DNA of 64,000 bases. Origin: Enhygromyxa salina. Lineage in GTDB: Bacteria; Myxococcota_A; Polyangia; Nannocystales; Nannocystaceae. The stretch lies in the NCBI RefSeq assembly GCF_002994635.1, contig NZ_PVNL01000147.1, positions 1-64,000 on the forward strand, written 5' to 3'. Made by a program: the position numbers and the translations under genes. Positions 53,727 through 62,671 of the stretch are shown one piece after another (positions within the stretch are counted from its first letter, which is position 1; each line of letters opens with the position of its first letter). The notes beneath the pieces were generated by a model. That model searched no databases, had not been told where the DNA came from, and worked only from the letters and a program-made list of their open reading frames with translations.

Positions 53727-53987
53727 GGTCGGGGGAGTCCGCTCGAGCGGACGACCGCCAAGCTACCCGATCAGACGCAGGGCATTGGTCACGGCCATGT
53801 AACAGGCCTCAGCCTCGCGTCACGAACCGGGCTCACGCACAAGTCGTCGAGTCGTACCGGAGTTCGAGCGCTACCCCATGTTGCGCACCGCCGTCGCTGC
53901 CCCGGACCCGCCCCAGAAGTGCCCCGAATCGCGGCGAGCAGGCGACCGGAGTCAGCGCGCATCTCTTGGTTCTACTCCCCCGCCGGC
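53727..53987. other. Intergenic interval without a recognised gene
   Basis: No coding frame with a start and a plausible protein was found. It separates the propeller gene start (53726) from the radical SAM/SPASM stop (53988), so it holds the propeller gene promoter and the end of the radical SAM operon. Confidence 0.5.
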
Positions 53988-55265
53988 TCAGCTAATCCAG
54001 CCAACGCCACGCTCGGCGACCTCCCGCGCGCGAGCGAGCAGCTCGGGCGGCCACGGCTCTTCGATCAGCCGATACACCGCGTGGTCAAACGGCTCGCCCG
54101 GCGCCGGCGTGTGCAGCTCCAGCCGCTCGCGTCGACCCTCGCGCAGCAGCTCGAGCGCGCGGTGGTGGCAGTAGGGGTTATTGCCGCGGCGGCCAAACAA
54201 GACGTGCCCCGTCCACGTGCAGCCGGCCTTGCAGTCTCGCGCGTAGTAGCAAGTCGCGCAGCGGCCCCACAGCTCGTCGACCTGGCGCTCACGGTTGAAG
54301 CGCAGCGCGTCGGCCCGCTCCCAGATCTCGCGCAGCGAGTGCTCACGCACGTTGCCGCCGACGTACTCGTTGCTCGGCAGCGATGGGCAGCCCTTGATGT
54401 CGCCGTTGGCCTCGATCCCGAGCGTGCGCGTACCAGCTTCACAGCCGGTCTGGTGGAGATCTTGGTGATCCCAGCGCAGCAGCTGCTCGTAGGGGCCGAA
54501 GTAGCCGATGTTGCTGCCCGGCCACAGGCGGATCCCCAGCTGCTCGCAGCGATGCGCGAGCCGGGCGACGAGCGGCATCAGCTCGAGCATCTGCCAGGGC
54601 TGCAACAACAGCTCGGGGTGGTCGGCGGCGCGGCCCATGGCGACCGTGATCTGGACCTGCCAGCTGTGGATCTCGCGGGTCGTGAGCTGCTCGAGCAGCG
54701 GCTCGATCTCACGCAAGTTGTAGCCGTTGAGCTGGGTGTTGACCGAGCGCGGGATCCCGGCGGCGCGCAGGTGATCGAGCGCGCGCAGGGCCGCGTCGTG
54801 GCTGCCGGTCAGCGCGCGCTGATGATCGTGCGCCTCGGCGAGCCCGTCGATCGAGACCGACACGCTCTCGATCCCGGCGCGCTTGGCCAGCTCGACCCGC
54901 TCGGCCGTGAGCCCGCGCCCACCGGTCGTCATCGTGCAGCGGATCCCCGCGTGGACGAGGGCCGCCGCGATCAGGTGCCAGTCGTCGCGCAGGTACGCCT
55001 CACCACCGATGATCGTGGCCTCTTCGACGCCGAGGGCCGCCATCTGAGTGACGAGATCCAGGGCCTCCTCGGTGTCGAGCTCGTCGGGGCGCGCCCGACC
55101 GGCCCGGCTGCCACAGTGCCGACAGGCGAGGTCGCAGCGCAAGGTGATCTCCCAGACGGCGTACTCGGGCCGCACGGCGTCGCAGCTGCGCACGCTCGGC
55201 GCGAGCGGCAGGCGGACGCGCGCACGCGGTGACGCGCCTGCGATCGGAAGCGAGCTGCGGGACAT
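53988..55265 (-). CDS. Radical SAM/SPASM peptide-modifying enzyme
   Basis: 425 residues from ATG 55265. The radical SAM core has CDLACRHC (Cys44, Cys48, Cys51), EEATIIGGEAYLRDDW (GGE for SAM), SVSVSIDGLAEAHDHQRALT and VNTQLNGYNLREIEPLL. The SPASM domain for extra clusters follows: TGCEAGTRTLGIEANGDIKG, CPSL, then GRCATCYYARDCKAGCTWTG and NPYC. Such enzymes usually install thioether, C-C or epimer changes in peptides. The gene follows a small lipoprotein gene after 19 bases, with a methyltransferase gene ahead of both. That lipoprotein ends in two KYGAP motifs and is the natural substrate candidate. Confidence 0.9.
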   Translation of the reverse strand: MSRSSLPIAGASPRARVRLPLAPSVRSCDAVRPEYAVWEITLRCDLACRHCGSRAGRARPDELDTEEALDLVTQMAALGVEEATIIGGEAYLRDDWHLIAAALVHAGIRCTMTTGGRGLTAERVELAKRAGIESVSVSIDGLAEAHDHQRALTGSHDAALRALDHLRAAGIPRSVNTQLNGYNLREIEPLLEQLTTREIHSWQVQITVAMGRAADHPELLLQPWQMLELMPLVARLAHRCEQLGIRLWPGSNIGYFGPYEQLLRWDHQDLHQTGCEAGTRTLGIEANGDIKGCPSLPSNEYVGGNVREHSLREIWERADALRFNRERQVDELWGRCATCYYARDCKAGCTWTGHVLFGRRGNNPYCHHRALELLREGRRERLELHTPAPGEPFDHAVYRLIEEPWPPELLARAREVAERGVGWIS

Positions 55266-55284
55266 GAGCGGCAGGTCTAGCTTG

Positions 55285-55746
55285 CTAGGGCGCCGGCGGG
55301 GCGCCGTACTTTTTCTGAGGGCGCGGCGCGCCGTACTTGGGCTTGGCCGGCGGCGGCTGGATTGTCGGCGGCTCGTCTGTCGAGGCGCCCTCGTCGGTGC
55401 CCGTGGTCTCCTCCGCGCCCGTCGTCTCCTCTGCGCCTGTCGTCTCTTCCCCGTCCGTCGGCTCCTCCGCGTCTGTGGTCTCCTCCGCACCAGTGATCGG
55501 CGCCTCCGGCTGCGGCTCGACGACCTCGGGCTCGGCCTTCGCGGGCTCGGCCTTCGCGGGCGCGACCTCGGCCGGCGTCGTCGGGCTGTTGCAGGCCGTG
55601 AGACACAGACCGAACAGCACCAGTGAGAGTCGGGCAGGCGCGCCGCTGATCAGCGCAGCGCGACCACAAAATGGACAGTCACGGTCACCGGTCCGCACGT
55701 GGCGACCGCAGCTCGGGCAGGGGATCAGACGCGCCATCTTTCCCAT
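55285..55746 (-). CDS. Small lipoprotein with N-terminal zinc ribbon and C-terminal KYGAP repeats
   Basis: 153 residues. A zinc ribbon opens the protein (Cys10, Cys13, Cys24, Cys27: PCPSCGRHVR, CPFCGRAAL). Then follow a hydrophobic segment (LSLVLFGLCLTAC) with lipobox LTAC, Cys52; an acidic Ala/Pro/Glu/Thr linker (about 55-125, PTDGEETTGAEETTGAEETT); and a Pro-rich end carrying KYGAP at 137-141 and again at 146-150. The ribbon-lipobox layout matches 31137-32144. The KYGAP pair looks like a target for the radical SAM/SPASM enzyme next to it. ATG 55737 is an alternative start. Confidence 0.8.
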   Translation of the reverse strand: MGKMARLIPCPSCGRHVRTGDRDCPFCGRAALISGAPARLSLVLFGLCLTACNSPTTPAEVAPAKAEPAKAEPEVVEPQPEAPITGAEETTDAEEPTDGEETTGAEETTGAEETTGTDEGASTDEPPTIQPPPAKPKYGAPRPQKKYGAPPAP

Positions 55747-55770
55747 CGTACCAACGCTTTGTGGCGCGCG

Positions 55771-56436
55771 TCACAACTCATCGCCCCAGCCCTCGTCGAG
55801 CCGGCGCGCGACCAATAGGGCGGTCTCGTGGGCGGTACGGCGGATCTCGAGCATCTCCAGACCGTAGCGAGGCAGCAGCTCGCCGAGCTTCTCGGGCACG
55901 ACGATCCGATGTCCCTGGGCAGCGAAGCCCGCGCGCGTGAGCTCGTCGGGGTCGGCGATCCCCACCACCAAACGCCCGCCGGGGACCAAGACCCGGGCCA
56001 GCTCGCGCATGGCGTCGTCGACGTCGGTCCAAAACGGGATCGTGTTGAGGCTCATGACCGCGTCGTAGCTGGCGTCGCCGAGCGGCAGCGACTCGACGTA
56101 GGCCTTCTCGACCCGCAGCCGACCTTGCAGCCGGGGCACGATGAAGCGCCGCTTGGCCCGGGCCAGCATCTCGTCCGAGGTCTCGAGCGCGAACACGTGG
56201 CCGAGCTTGGTGACCGCCCGCAGCAACAGCGGGATCGACAGTCCGCCACCAAACCCGACCTCGACCACGCGCTGACCGGGGCGCAGATCCAGAGCCGAGA
56301 TGCCGCCGAGGATGGTACGCGCGTTGACACCGTTGAGTAACATCGCGGTGATCGGCGCGAACCTGCCCTTCGGTCGGCTGAGCTGATCGATCAGAAACGA
56401 CGGCATCGCCATGCCCAGATGGTAGCGCCGAGCCAT
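55771..56436 (-). CDS. Class I SAM-dependent methyltransferase
   Basis: 221 residues from ATG 56436; ATG 56412 is possible. The N-terminal helix (HLGMAMPSFLIDQLSRPKGR, LLNGVNARTI) precedes motif I RVVEVGFGGGLSIPLLL, the acidic loop HVFALETSDEMLARA, VESLPLGDASYDAVMSLNTI (motif II) and MRELARVLVPGGRLVVG. It resembles methyltransferases acting on small molecules or lipids. It ends 24 bases before the zinc-ribbon lipoprotein gene and is probably the first gene of that operon. Substrate unknown; methylation of the lipoprotein or of an unrelated metabolite are both possible. Confidence 0.88.
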   Translation of the reverse strand: MARRYHLGMAMPSFLIDQLSRPKGRFAPITAMLLNGVNARTILGGISALDLRPGQRVVEVGFGGGLSIPLLLRAVTKLGHVFALETSDEMLARAKRRFIVPRLQGRLRVEKAYVESLPLGDASYDAVMSLNTIPFWTDVDDAMRELARVLVPGGRLVVGIADPDELTRAGFAAQGHRIVVPEKLGELLPRYGLEMLEIRRTAHETALLVARRLDEGWGDEL

Positions 56437-56570
56437 GGCGCTGGCGCCTCGCGCCAATGCCGCGGTCTGACGCGGCGTGTCCCCGCGGGAGTCGAGCGTC
56501 TACACTCCCACCTCTCACGCGATCGCTCGCGTACCCGCGCCTTCGAGCGGGGCCACACCAGCCGACCATC

Positions 56571-57908
56571 GTGCCCACGTTCGACGAGCTCCCCGACGAT
56601 CACCCGCTCAAGAACGAACGGGCCAAGCGACGCGCGCTGGCAACCGTCGCGTTCACGCTGTTCTTGGACCTCATGGGGTTCGGGATCATCCTGCCGATCC
56701 TGCCCTTCTATGCAGAGTCGATGCACGCGAGCGCGACCATGGTCGCGCTGCTGTCGACCGCGTTCTCGGCCGCGCAGTTCGTGATGTCACCGGTGCTCGG
56801 GGGCATCAGCGATCGCTACGGTCGACGCCCCGTGATGTTGGTGTCGATCGCCGGCTCAGCCGTCGCTGCGCTGGTCCTGGGGTTCGCCCACGCGCTGTGG
56901 CTGGTGTTCCTCGCCCGGATCGTCGCGGGCTCGTCCAAGGCCAACATGTCGACGGCCCACGCCTACGTCGCGGATCTGATCCCGCCGGATCAGCGCGCCA
57001 AGTACATGGGCCGGATGGGCGCGGCGATGGGCATGGGCTTCGTGTTTGGTCCCGGGATCGGCGGGCTGCTCGGGCAGGTGTTCACCGAGCTCCCGTTCTT
57101 CGTGTCGGCGGCGCTGTCACTGGTCAACTTGATCATGGCGGCGCTGTGGCTGCCCGAGACCCACTTTCGCGACGTCAAGGACAGCGGCGATCATGTGCCC
57201 GCGACCAGCCAGACCAACCTGCAGGTTCGGGCCAAGCTGCTGAGCGCCGAGGGTCTGTCCCGCGCGGTCCGCAGCGTCCGCGGCACGCACATGGCGTGGC
57301 TCGTCGCCATCGTGTTTTGTTTCTACCTGTCGTTCTCCGCGATGGAGTCGACAATGGCGCTGTTCGGCGAGCAGGTGTTCGGCTGGGGCTATGGCGAGAC
57401 TGGGCTATTCATGACCTACATTGGCGTGAACATGGTCGTGTTTCAGGGCCTGGTCGTCGGCCGCGCGGTCACGCGATTTGGCGAGGGCGGGACCCTCTCG
57501 ATCGGCTTGATCATGGTCGCGGCCGCGCTGATCCTGCTCGGTGGCGTCGACCACTTCTCGCGGTGGCTGGGGTTCTCGCTGGTCGACGCCGAAGGGGCCA
57601 CGAGCGTGGCCGCGCTGGGGTTCTACGCGGTCGGCGGCCTGTTGCTCGCGGGCGGCAACGGGTTCACGAGCGCGACCACGAGCTCGCTGGTCTCGCGGAT
57701 CTCGAGCCGCGAGGAGCAGGGCTGGAACATGGGCGTGAAAGAGTCGGCGTCCTCGCTCGCGCGGGTCACGGGACCGATGGTCGGCGGTCCTCTGTTTCAG
57801 CATGTCGACCCTGGCGCGCCGATGGTCGCGGGTGGCGTGATCGCGCTGATCACGTTCAAGGTCTCGCTGTTGTTGCGTTCGCGCCTCAAGCGAGACGGGT
57901 TACAGTAG
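56571..57908 (+). CDS. MFS transporter (TetA-like), first of a tandem pair
   Basis: 445 residues from GTG 56571. Twelve hydrophobic segments are seen. Motif A is present as GGISDRYGRRPVMLVSIAGS, and motif C-like GMGFVFGPGIGGLLG follows. An N-terminal basic segment (LKNERAKRRALATVAFTLFL) leads in. A TetA/drug-efflux subfamily is likely; substrate unknown. The upstream frame starts in non-coding sequence and was not used. A second MFS gene begins 6 bases after its stop. Confidence 0.88.
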   Translation: MPTFDELPDDHPLKNERAKRRALATVAFTLFLDLMGFGIILPILPFYAESMHASATMVALLSTAFSAAQFVMSPVLGGISDRYGRRPVMLVSIAGSAVAALVLGFAHALWLVFLARIVAGSSKANMSTAHAYVADLIPPDQRAKYMGRMGAAMGMGFVFGPGIGGLLGQVFTELPFFVSAALSLVNLIMAALWLPETHFRDVKDSGDHVPATSQTNLQVRAKLLSAEGLSRAVRSVRGTHMAWLVAIVFCFYLSFSAMESTMALFGEQVFGWGYGETGLFMTYIGVNMVVFQGLVVGRAVTRFGEGGTLSIGLIMVAAALILLGGVDHFSRWLGFSLVDAEGATSVAALGFYAVGGLLLAGGNGFTSATTSSLVSRISSREEQGWNMGVKESASSLARVTGPMVGGPLFQHVDPGAPMVAGGVIALITFKVSLLLRSRLKRDGLQ

Positions 57909-57914
57909 GCGCGG

Positions 57915-59105
57915 ATGCAGATGTCGGACGCGGCGACCACGGAAGGTCGCGAGCCGCTGTGGAGTCGGGCCTTCGTGCTCGCATGGATCGCCAATTTCAT
58001 GCACAGCACGGGCTTCCACGCCTATGTGCATTGGCCGGGCTGGCTCGAGCAGCGCGGCGCCGGAGAGGTGATGATTGGGGTGCTGGTCGCGGTCATGGCG
58101 ATCGCGGCGATCCTCGCCCGTCCGGTGGTCGGTCGGGTCATGGACACCCGCGGACGCAAGCTGATGCTGGTCGTCGGCGGGCTACTGCACGTCGCGTCCC
58201 CGGCGCTGTACCTGCTCGTCGACACCGTCCCCGAAGCGGGGTGGGCCGCCGTCGTCGGCGTGCGCATCGTCCATGGCCTCGCGCAGGCGGCGATGTTCTC
58301 GGTGCTGTTCACCGTGGCCGTCGACCTGGTGCCGGCCGATCGCCGCGCCCAGGGTATCGCGCTGTTTGGGGTCTCGGGCATGATCCCGATGGCGGTCGGC
58401 GGGCTGCTCGGTGACTGGGTGATCGTCGACGGGGACTATCGGACCCTGTTCATGGTCACCGGGGCCTGCGCGCTGGCGGGGCTGCTGCTGACCCTGCCGC
58501 TGCCGGAGACCCGTCGCGGCGGGCCCTCGCGCAGCTTCTTTGCGGCCTTGCTCGCGCCCGAGCTGCGACCGCTGTGGTTCGTGGGCGCAACCTTTGCGAT
58601 GGGGCTGGCGGCGTACTTCGTGTTCCTGAAGACCTACCTGCTCGAGGCCCCGCAGCTCGGGACGATGGGCATGTTCTTCTCGACCTACGCGGTGTCGGCC
58701 GTGCTGCTGCGCGTGTTCTTCGGCTGGGTGCCCGAGCGATTTGGGCTGATCCGCGTGCTCATCCCCTCGCTGCTGGCGGGTGCGGGCGGGCTGGCCCTGG
58801 TCGCGCTGGCGAGCTCGCACGTGCACCTGATCGGCGCGGCGGTGCTGTGCGGGATCGGGCATGGGTTCGCGTTTCCGATCATCTCCGCGCTGGTGGTCAC
58901 CCGCGCGCAGCCGGACGAGCGCGGCAGCGCGATCGCGCTGTTCACCGCGATGTTCGATCTGGGCGTGCTGCTGGGCGGCCCGAGCTTTGGGGTCGCGGCC
59001 CACGTCGCTGGGTATCCGGCGACGTTTGGATTGGCGGCCGGGCTGGTCAGCGTCGCCACGCTGGTGTTCGTGGTGTGGGATCGTCGGCTGGTCGGAGCCT
59101 CGTGA
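57915..59105 (+). CDS. MFS transporter, second of a tandem pair
   Basis: 396 residues. Twelve hydrophobic segments (FVLAWIANFMHSTGFHAYVH, GVLVAVMAIAAILARPVVGR) with a motif-A-like RVMDTRGRKLMLVVGGLL. The middle segment HGLAQAAMFSVLFTVAVDLV, PADRRAQGIALFGVSGMIPM resembles the YfkF/sugar-efflux-like MFS group. Not closely alike to its upstream neighbour. The two are probably co-transcribed; they may work on the same substrate or be unrelated. Confidence 0.88.
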   Translation: MQMSDAATTEGREPLWSRAFVLAWIANFMHSTGFHAYVHWPGWLEQRGAGEVMIGVLVAVMAIAAILARPVVGRVMDTRGRKLMLVVGGLLHVASPALYLLVDTVPEAGWAAVVGVRIVHGLAQAAMFSVLFTVAVDLVPADRRAQGIALFGVSGMIPMAVGGLLGDWVIVDGDYRTLFMVTGACALAGLLLTLPLPETRRGGPSRSFFAALLAPELRPLWFVGATFAMGLAAYFVFLKTYLLEAPQLGTMGMFFSTYAVSAVLLRVFFGWVPERFGLIRVLIPSLLAGAGGLALVALASSHVHLIGAAVLCGIGHGFAFPIISALVVTRAQPDERGSAIALFTAMFDLGVLLGGPSFGVAAHVAGYPATFGLAAGLVSVATLVFVVWDRRLVGAS

Positions 59106-59270
59106 GGTCTCGGGCCTACTCCTGCTCGCAGCAGCACTTCACCGCGCCGTTGAGCTGCCAGTCGATTGGCTCGTCACATTCATTCACGAGTTGGATACCG
59201 TGTAGAGCACATGCATATGTCCTGCATCGAGTGCTACGGCGCGGTGTTCCGCAGGCAAAATGGTGTATAG

Positions 59271-59942
59271 ATGACCATGGAGCTCACGCTCGTTCGCCAC
59301 GGGGAGACCGTCGGCCAGTCTTCGATCCGACTGTACGGGGCAACCGACGTCGCGCTCGCCCCAGAAGGTGAGCAGCAAGTCCGCGCGACGGCCCGGCGCC
59401 TGCTCGATCACCGCTTCGACGCGGTGTTCACCAGTCCGCTCGCGCGGGCGCACCGATCCGCGCAGGTCATGCTGGCGGCGATCGAGCACCCCCAGATCGA
59501 CATCGAGGTGGTCGAGGGCTTCCGTGAGATCGACTTCGGCACCTGGGAGGGTTGGACCTGGGACGACGTCCGCGAGCGGGATCCCGAAGGCCACGCGCGC
59601 TGGGCCAGCGAGGGTCCCGCGTTTCGGTTTCCGGCCGGCGAGGCTCGGCAGGCGTTCGTCGCTCGGGTCCAGGCTGGGGTCGGCCCCAGCATCCGCGCCC
59701 GGTTCTCGGCTGGCGCCACGCGGATCCTGACGGTCGTGCACAAAGGCGTGATCAAGGCGATCGCGGCCGACCTGCTCGGCGTGCCGTTCGCCGAGCTCGA
59801 CCAGCTCGATCTCCCGCTCGGGGCGCTCGCCCGGCTGCGTGGCGACACCAGCGGCTGGACGCTCGATCTGGCGTCCGCGGAGCCAGCAACCGGAAACAAC
59901 CCGACCACCACCAACGAACAGCGCACGGAGCCAAGCACTTGA
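59271..59942 (+). CDS. Histidine phosphatase family protein
   Basis: 223 residues. The RHG motif is LTLVRHGETVGQSSIRLYGA, with the phospho-accepting His9 or so, and TSPLARAHRSAQVMLAAIEH. A second catalytic His is in ILTVVHKGVIKAIAADLLG. The GFREIDFGTWEGWTWDDVRE block is typical of alpha-ribazole phosphatase (CobC)-type and phosphoglycerate-mutase-like enzymes. Substrate unknown. The stop overlaps the TTG start of the next gene (59939). Confidence 0.92.
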   Translation: MTMELTLVRHGETVGQSSIRLYGATDVALAPEGEQQVRATARRLLDHRFDAVFTSPLARAHRSAQVMLAAIEHPQIDIEVVEGFREIDFGTWEGWTWDDVRERDPEGHARWASEGPAFRFPAGEARQAFVARVQAGVGPSIRARFSAGATRILTVVHKGVIKAIAADLLGVPFAELDQLDLPLGALARLRGDTSGWTLDLASAEPATGNNPTTTNEQRTEPST

Positions 59943-60604
59943 ATTTCTTTTCACACGCTGTAGTCGCCGCGCGCCGGTCCGAAGATCCCCGCTGGATCCT
60001 CGGCTCGATGACGCCCGACTTCGTGTCCATGGCTGGGCTGCGGCTGGAGTCGGTGACCGGCGACACCCCGCTCGAGCGCGGCGTCGCGTTTCATCACACC
60101 TGCGACGACGCGTTCCACGGCGCGCCCATGTTCATCGACATGATGGAGCAGGCCCGCGAAGAGCTCGAGCAGCAGGGTCTCGACAGCGGCCCGGCCATGG
60201 CGATCGGTCACGTCGGCGTCGAGCTGCTGCTCGACGGTCACCTCGTCGAGCAAGGTGGGGTCACGTCGGGCTACCGGGCCGCGATCGAAGAGGCCGGCCA
60301 CGTCGGCATGCTGCTACGATTTCAGGGCCTCGACCCGGAGCAAGGCGCCTCGCGCTGGCGGCAGATGGTCACCCGCCTGGCCGCGGCGCCGGTCCCCGAG
60401 CGCTACACGGAGCCCAGCTTCGTCGCCAACCGCCTGGTGTTCATCTTGGCGACGCGCCCGCGGCTGGCCGTGCCGTTTGGCCGCGAGCCGCTGGTGTACG
60501 CCTGGGCCGAGCGGGCCGCACCGCAGGTCGCCAAGCAGGCCAAGGCGCTGTTCGAGCAGGTCGAGGCCAGGCTCGCGGCCGCCGGGGCGACCCCGCCTGT
60601 GTGA
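59939..60604 (+). CDS. Cytoplasmic protein, AcpH-like start, function unknown
   Basis: 221 residues from a TTG at 59939 that overlaps the TGA of the phosphatase gene. The start NFFSHAVVAARRSEDPRWIL, GSMTPDFVSMAGLRLESV resembles the first helices of acyl carrier protein phosphodiesterase-like proteins (NFLAHxxLA, G-x-x-x-PDF). His positions FHHTCDDAFHGAPMFIDMME and MAIGHVGVELLLDGHL could bind metal. The match is weak and the second half has no recognised family. It should be translated together with the phosphatase. Confidence 0.7.
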   Translation: MNFFSHAVVAARRSEDPRWILGSMTPDFVSMAGLRLESVTGDTPLERGVAFHHTCDDAFHGAPMFIDMMEQAREELEQQGLDSGPAMAIGHVGVELLLDGHLVEQGGVTSGYRAAIEEAGHVGMLLRFQGLDPEQGASRWRQMVTRLAAAPVPERYTEPSFVANRLVFILATRPRLAVPFGREPLVYAWAERAAPQVAKQAKALFEQVEARLAAAGATPPV

Positions 60605-60746
60605 CCGCGTCCCATTCGGGTCTCCGCTGCATCCGGCTTGGTCCGCTCTCCCCCAGATGCGCCCGAATTACCCGCCAGACGGTCCAAAGTCGACCGGCGG
60701 CCACAAACCACTGTCGTGATTGGATCCCAGCCCGTAGTATGGGCTG

Positions 60747-62657
60747 ATGCTGCGTCTTGATACCCGTGTGCTCGCATTGAGCTGTCTCGCTGTGGCCGCG
60801 TGTGCCAGCGGCGGGGACCCCAGCGCCGACACGCTCGATCCCACATTTGGAGATCAGGGCAACGACACCACCGGGGATGGGGACCCGGGCGACGGCGACG
60901 GCGACGGTGACGGCGACGGCGACCCGGGTGACGGCGACGGCGACCCGGGTGACGGCGACGGCGACCCCGGTGCATGCGGCAACGGGCAGGTCGAGCTGGG
61001 CGAGGACTGTGACGCGGGCGACCTCGGCGGCCAGACCTGCATGACCCAGGGCTTTGGCGGCGGCGGGTTGGCTTGCAACGACGATTGCAGCTTTGACACC
61101 AGCAATTGCAATGCATGCGGCAACGGCGTGGCCGAGGAGGCCGAGGAGTGCGACGGCGACGACCTTGGCATGAGCTCGACCTGCGCGGATCTTGGGCTCG
61201 GCAGCCCCGACGAGCCGCTGGGCTGCACGCAGGCGTGCATGTATGACTTCGCGGATTGCAGTGGCTGCGGCGACGGGGTCGTGACCGCGCCCGAGCAGTG
61301 CGAGCCGGCCGGCGAGCTGCTTGAGAAGGCCGAGCTCGACGGTCAGACCTGCGTGAGCCTGGGCTTTGACGACGGCCTGCTCGACTGCACGCAGGGCTGC
61401 ACCTTCAACACCGACAGCTGCTACGCGTGCGGCGACGCGGTCCAGCAGGGTCAAGAAGAGTGCGACGGGGCCGACTTCGACGACGCGATGTGCTCCGACT
61501 ACAGCTCGATGTCGGGTGATCCCTTCGCGTCCGGCTCGCTGGTCTGCGAGGACGACTGCACGATCAGCACCGACAATTGCGCGCTGTGTGGCGACAGCGT
61601 GATCTCCGGGGCCGAGGTCTGCGATCCTGGCAACCTCGGCGGAGAGACCTGCATCTCGCAGGGCTTCGACGGCGGCGCGCTCAGCTGCAATGACGACTGT
61701 AGCGGCTTTGACGACTCGGCCTGCACCGATTGTGGCGACGGGATGATCGAGGGCGCCGAAGAGTGCGACTTCAACAACCTCGGCGGCGAGACCTGCGTGA
61801 CGCAGGGGTTCCCCGGCGGCGGCAATCTTCAGTGCACCTTGAGCTGCGTGCTCGACACCAGCATGTGCGCCAACAACTTCTGCGGCGACGGCCAGGTCAA
61901 CGGCATGGACCAGTGCGATTGTGGCAACCAGGGCCAGAATTGCACGGCCGCCCAGCTCGACAACCAAAGCTGCGTGGGCCTGGGCTTTGACGGTGGGTCG
62001 CTGGCCTGCAACAGCCCCAACAACTGTAATTATAATGTCAGCGGCTGCTACGAATGTGGCGACGGGAACATCGACCCCGGCGAGCAGTGCGACACCAACA
62101 ACCTCGGCGGGGAGACCTGCATCTCGCAGGGCTTCCCCGGTGGCGGGCAGCTCGGCTGCACCAACAGCTGCGGGCTCGACACCAGCGGCTGCGTTCAGGT
62201 CAGCAACCCGTTCACGCTGTGCACCAGCCCCAACCTGGGGATCCTCAGCAATGCCACGGTGATGTCCATGATCAACGTGCCTGACAATGGGACGATCACC
62301 GACGTCAACCTGTACACCGACATCCTGCACACCTGGGTCGGCGACGTTCACTTCACGCTGAACCACGGCGGCAGCACCCCGATGATGCTGGATCGGCCCG
62401 GGGTGCCGGGCAGCACCTACGGCTGCGCCAACGACAACATCGACGCGACCTTCGATGACGAGGGGGCGGGCAACGCCGAGGTCGCCTGCGCCGTGAACCC
62501 GGCGATCTTCAGCCCGCCCAGCTATGATCCAGTCAACCCGCTGACCGTGTTCGACGGCCAGAACATGGCCGGGCCGTGGACGCTGGCGATCACCGACAAC
62601 GTCGCGGGCGACGACGGCACGCTGCTGCAGTGGTGCGTGACGATCGCGTGGCAGTAG
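60747..62657 (+). CDS. Cys-rich repeat surface lipoprotein with proprotein-convertase P-domain
   Basis: 636 residues. The lipobox VAAC ends the signal peptide. A DGDGDGDPGDGDGDPGDGDG linker follows (about 40-75). Eight Cys-rich repeats come next (about 75-475), for example CGNGQVELGEDCDAGDLGGQ then TCMTQGFGGGGLACNDDC. The C-terminal 150 residues are a P-domain: ISMINVPDNG-like GTITDVNLYTDILHTWVGDV, HFTLNHGGSTPMMLDRPG, NIDATFDDEG and FDGQNMAGPWTLAITDNVAG, DDGTLLQWCVTI. P-domains usually follow subtilases, but no protease domain is present here. It is a surface protein; the P-domain likely binds another protein. Confidence 0.9.
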   Translation: MLRLDTRVLALSCLAVAACASGGDPSADTLDPTFGDQGNDTTGDGDPGDGDGDGDGDGDPGDGDGDPGDGDGDPGACGNGQVELGEDCDAGDLGGQTCMTQGFGGGGLACNDDCSFDTSNCNACGNGVAEEAEECDGDDLGMSSTCADLGLGSPDEPLGCTQACMYDFADCSGCGDGVVTAPEQCEPAGELLEKAELDGQTCVSLGFDDGLLDCTQGCTFNTDSCYACGDAVQQGQEECDGADFDDAMCSDYSSMSGDPFASGSLVCEDDCTISTDNCALCGDSVISGAEVCDPGNLGGETCISQGFDGGALSCNDDCSGFDDSACTDCGDGMIEGAEECDFNNLGGETCVTQGFPGGGNLQCTLSCVLDTSMCANNFCGDGQVNGMDQCDCGNQGQNCTAAQLDNQSCVGLGFDGGSLACNSPNNCNYNVSGCYECGDGNIDPGEQCDTNNLGGETCISQGFPGGGQLGCTNSCGLDTSGCVQVSNPFTLCTSPNLGILSNATVMSMINVPDNGTITDVNLYTDILHTWVGDVHFTLNHGGSTPMMLDRPGVPGSTYGCANDNIDATFDDEGAGNAEVACAVNPAIFSPPSYDPVNPLTVFDGQNMAGPWTLAITDNVAGDDGTLLQWCVTIAWQ

Positions 62658-62671
62658 TTTAGGGTCCGGTC

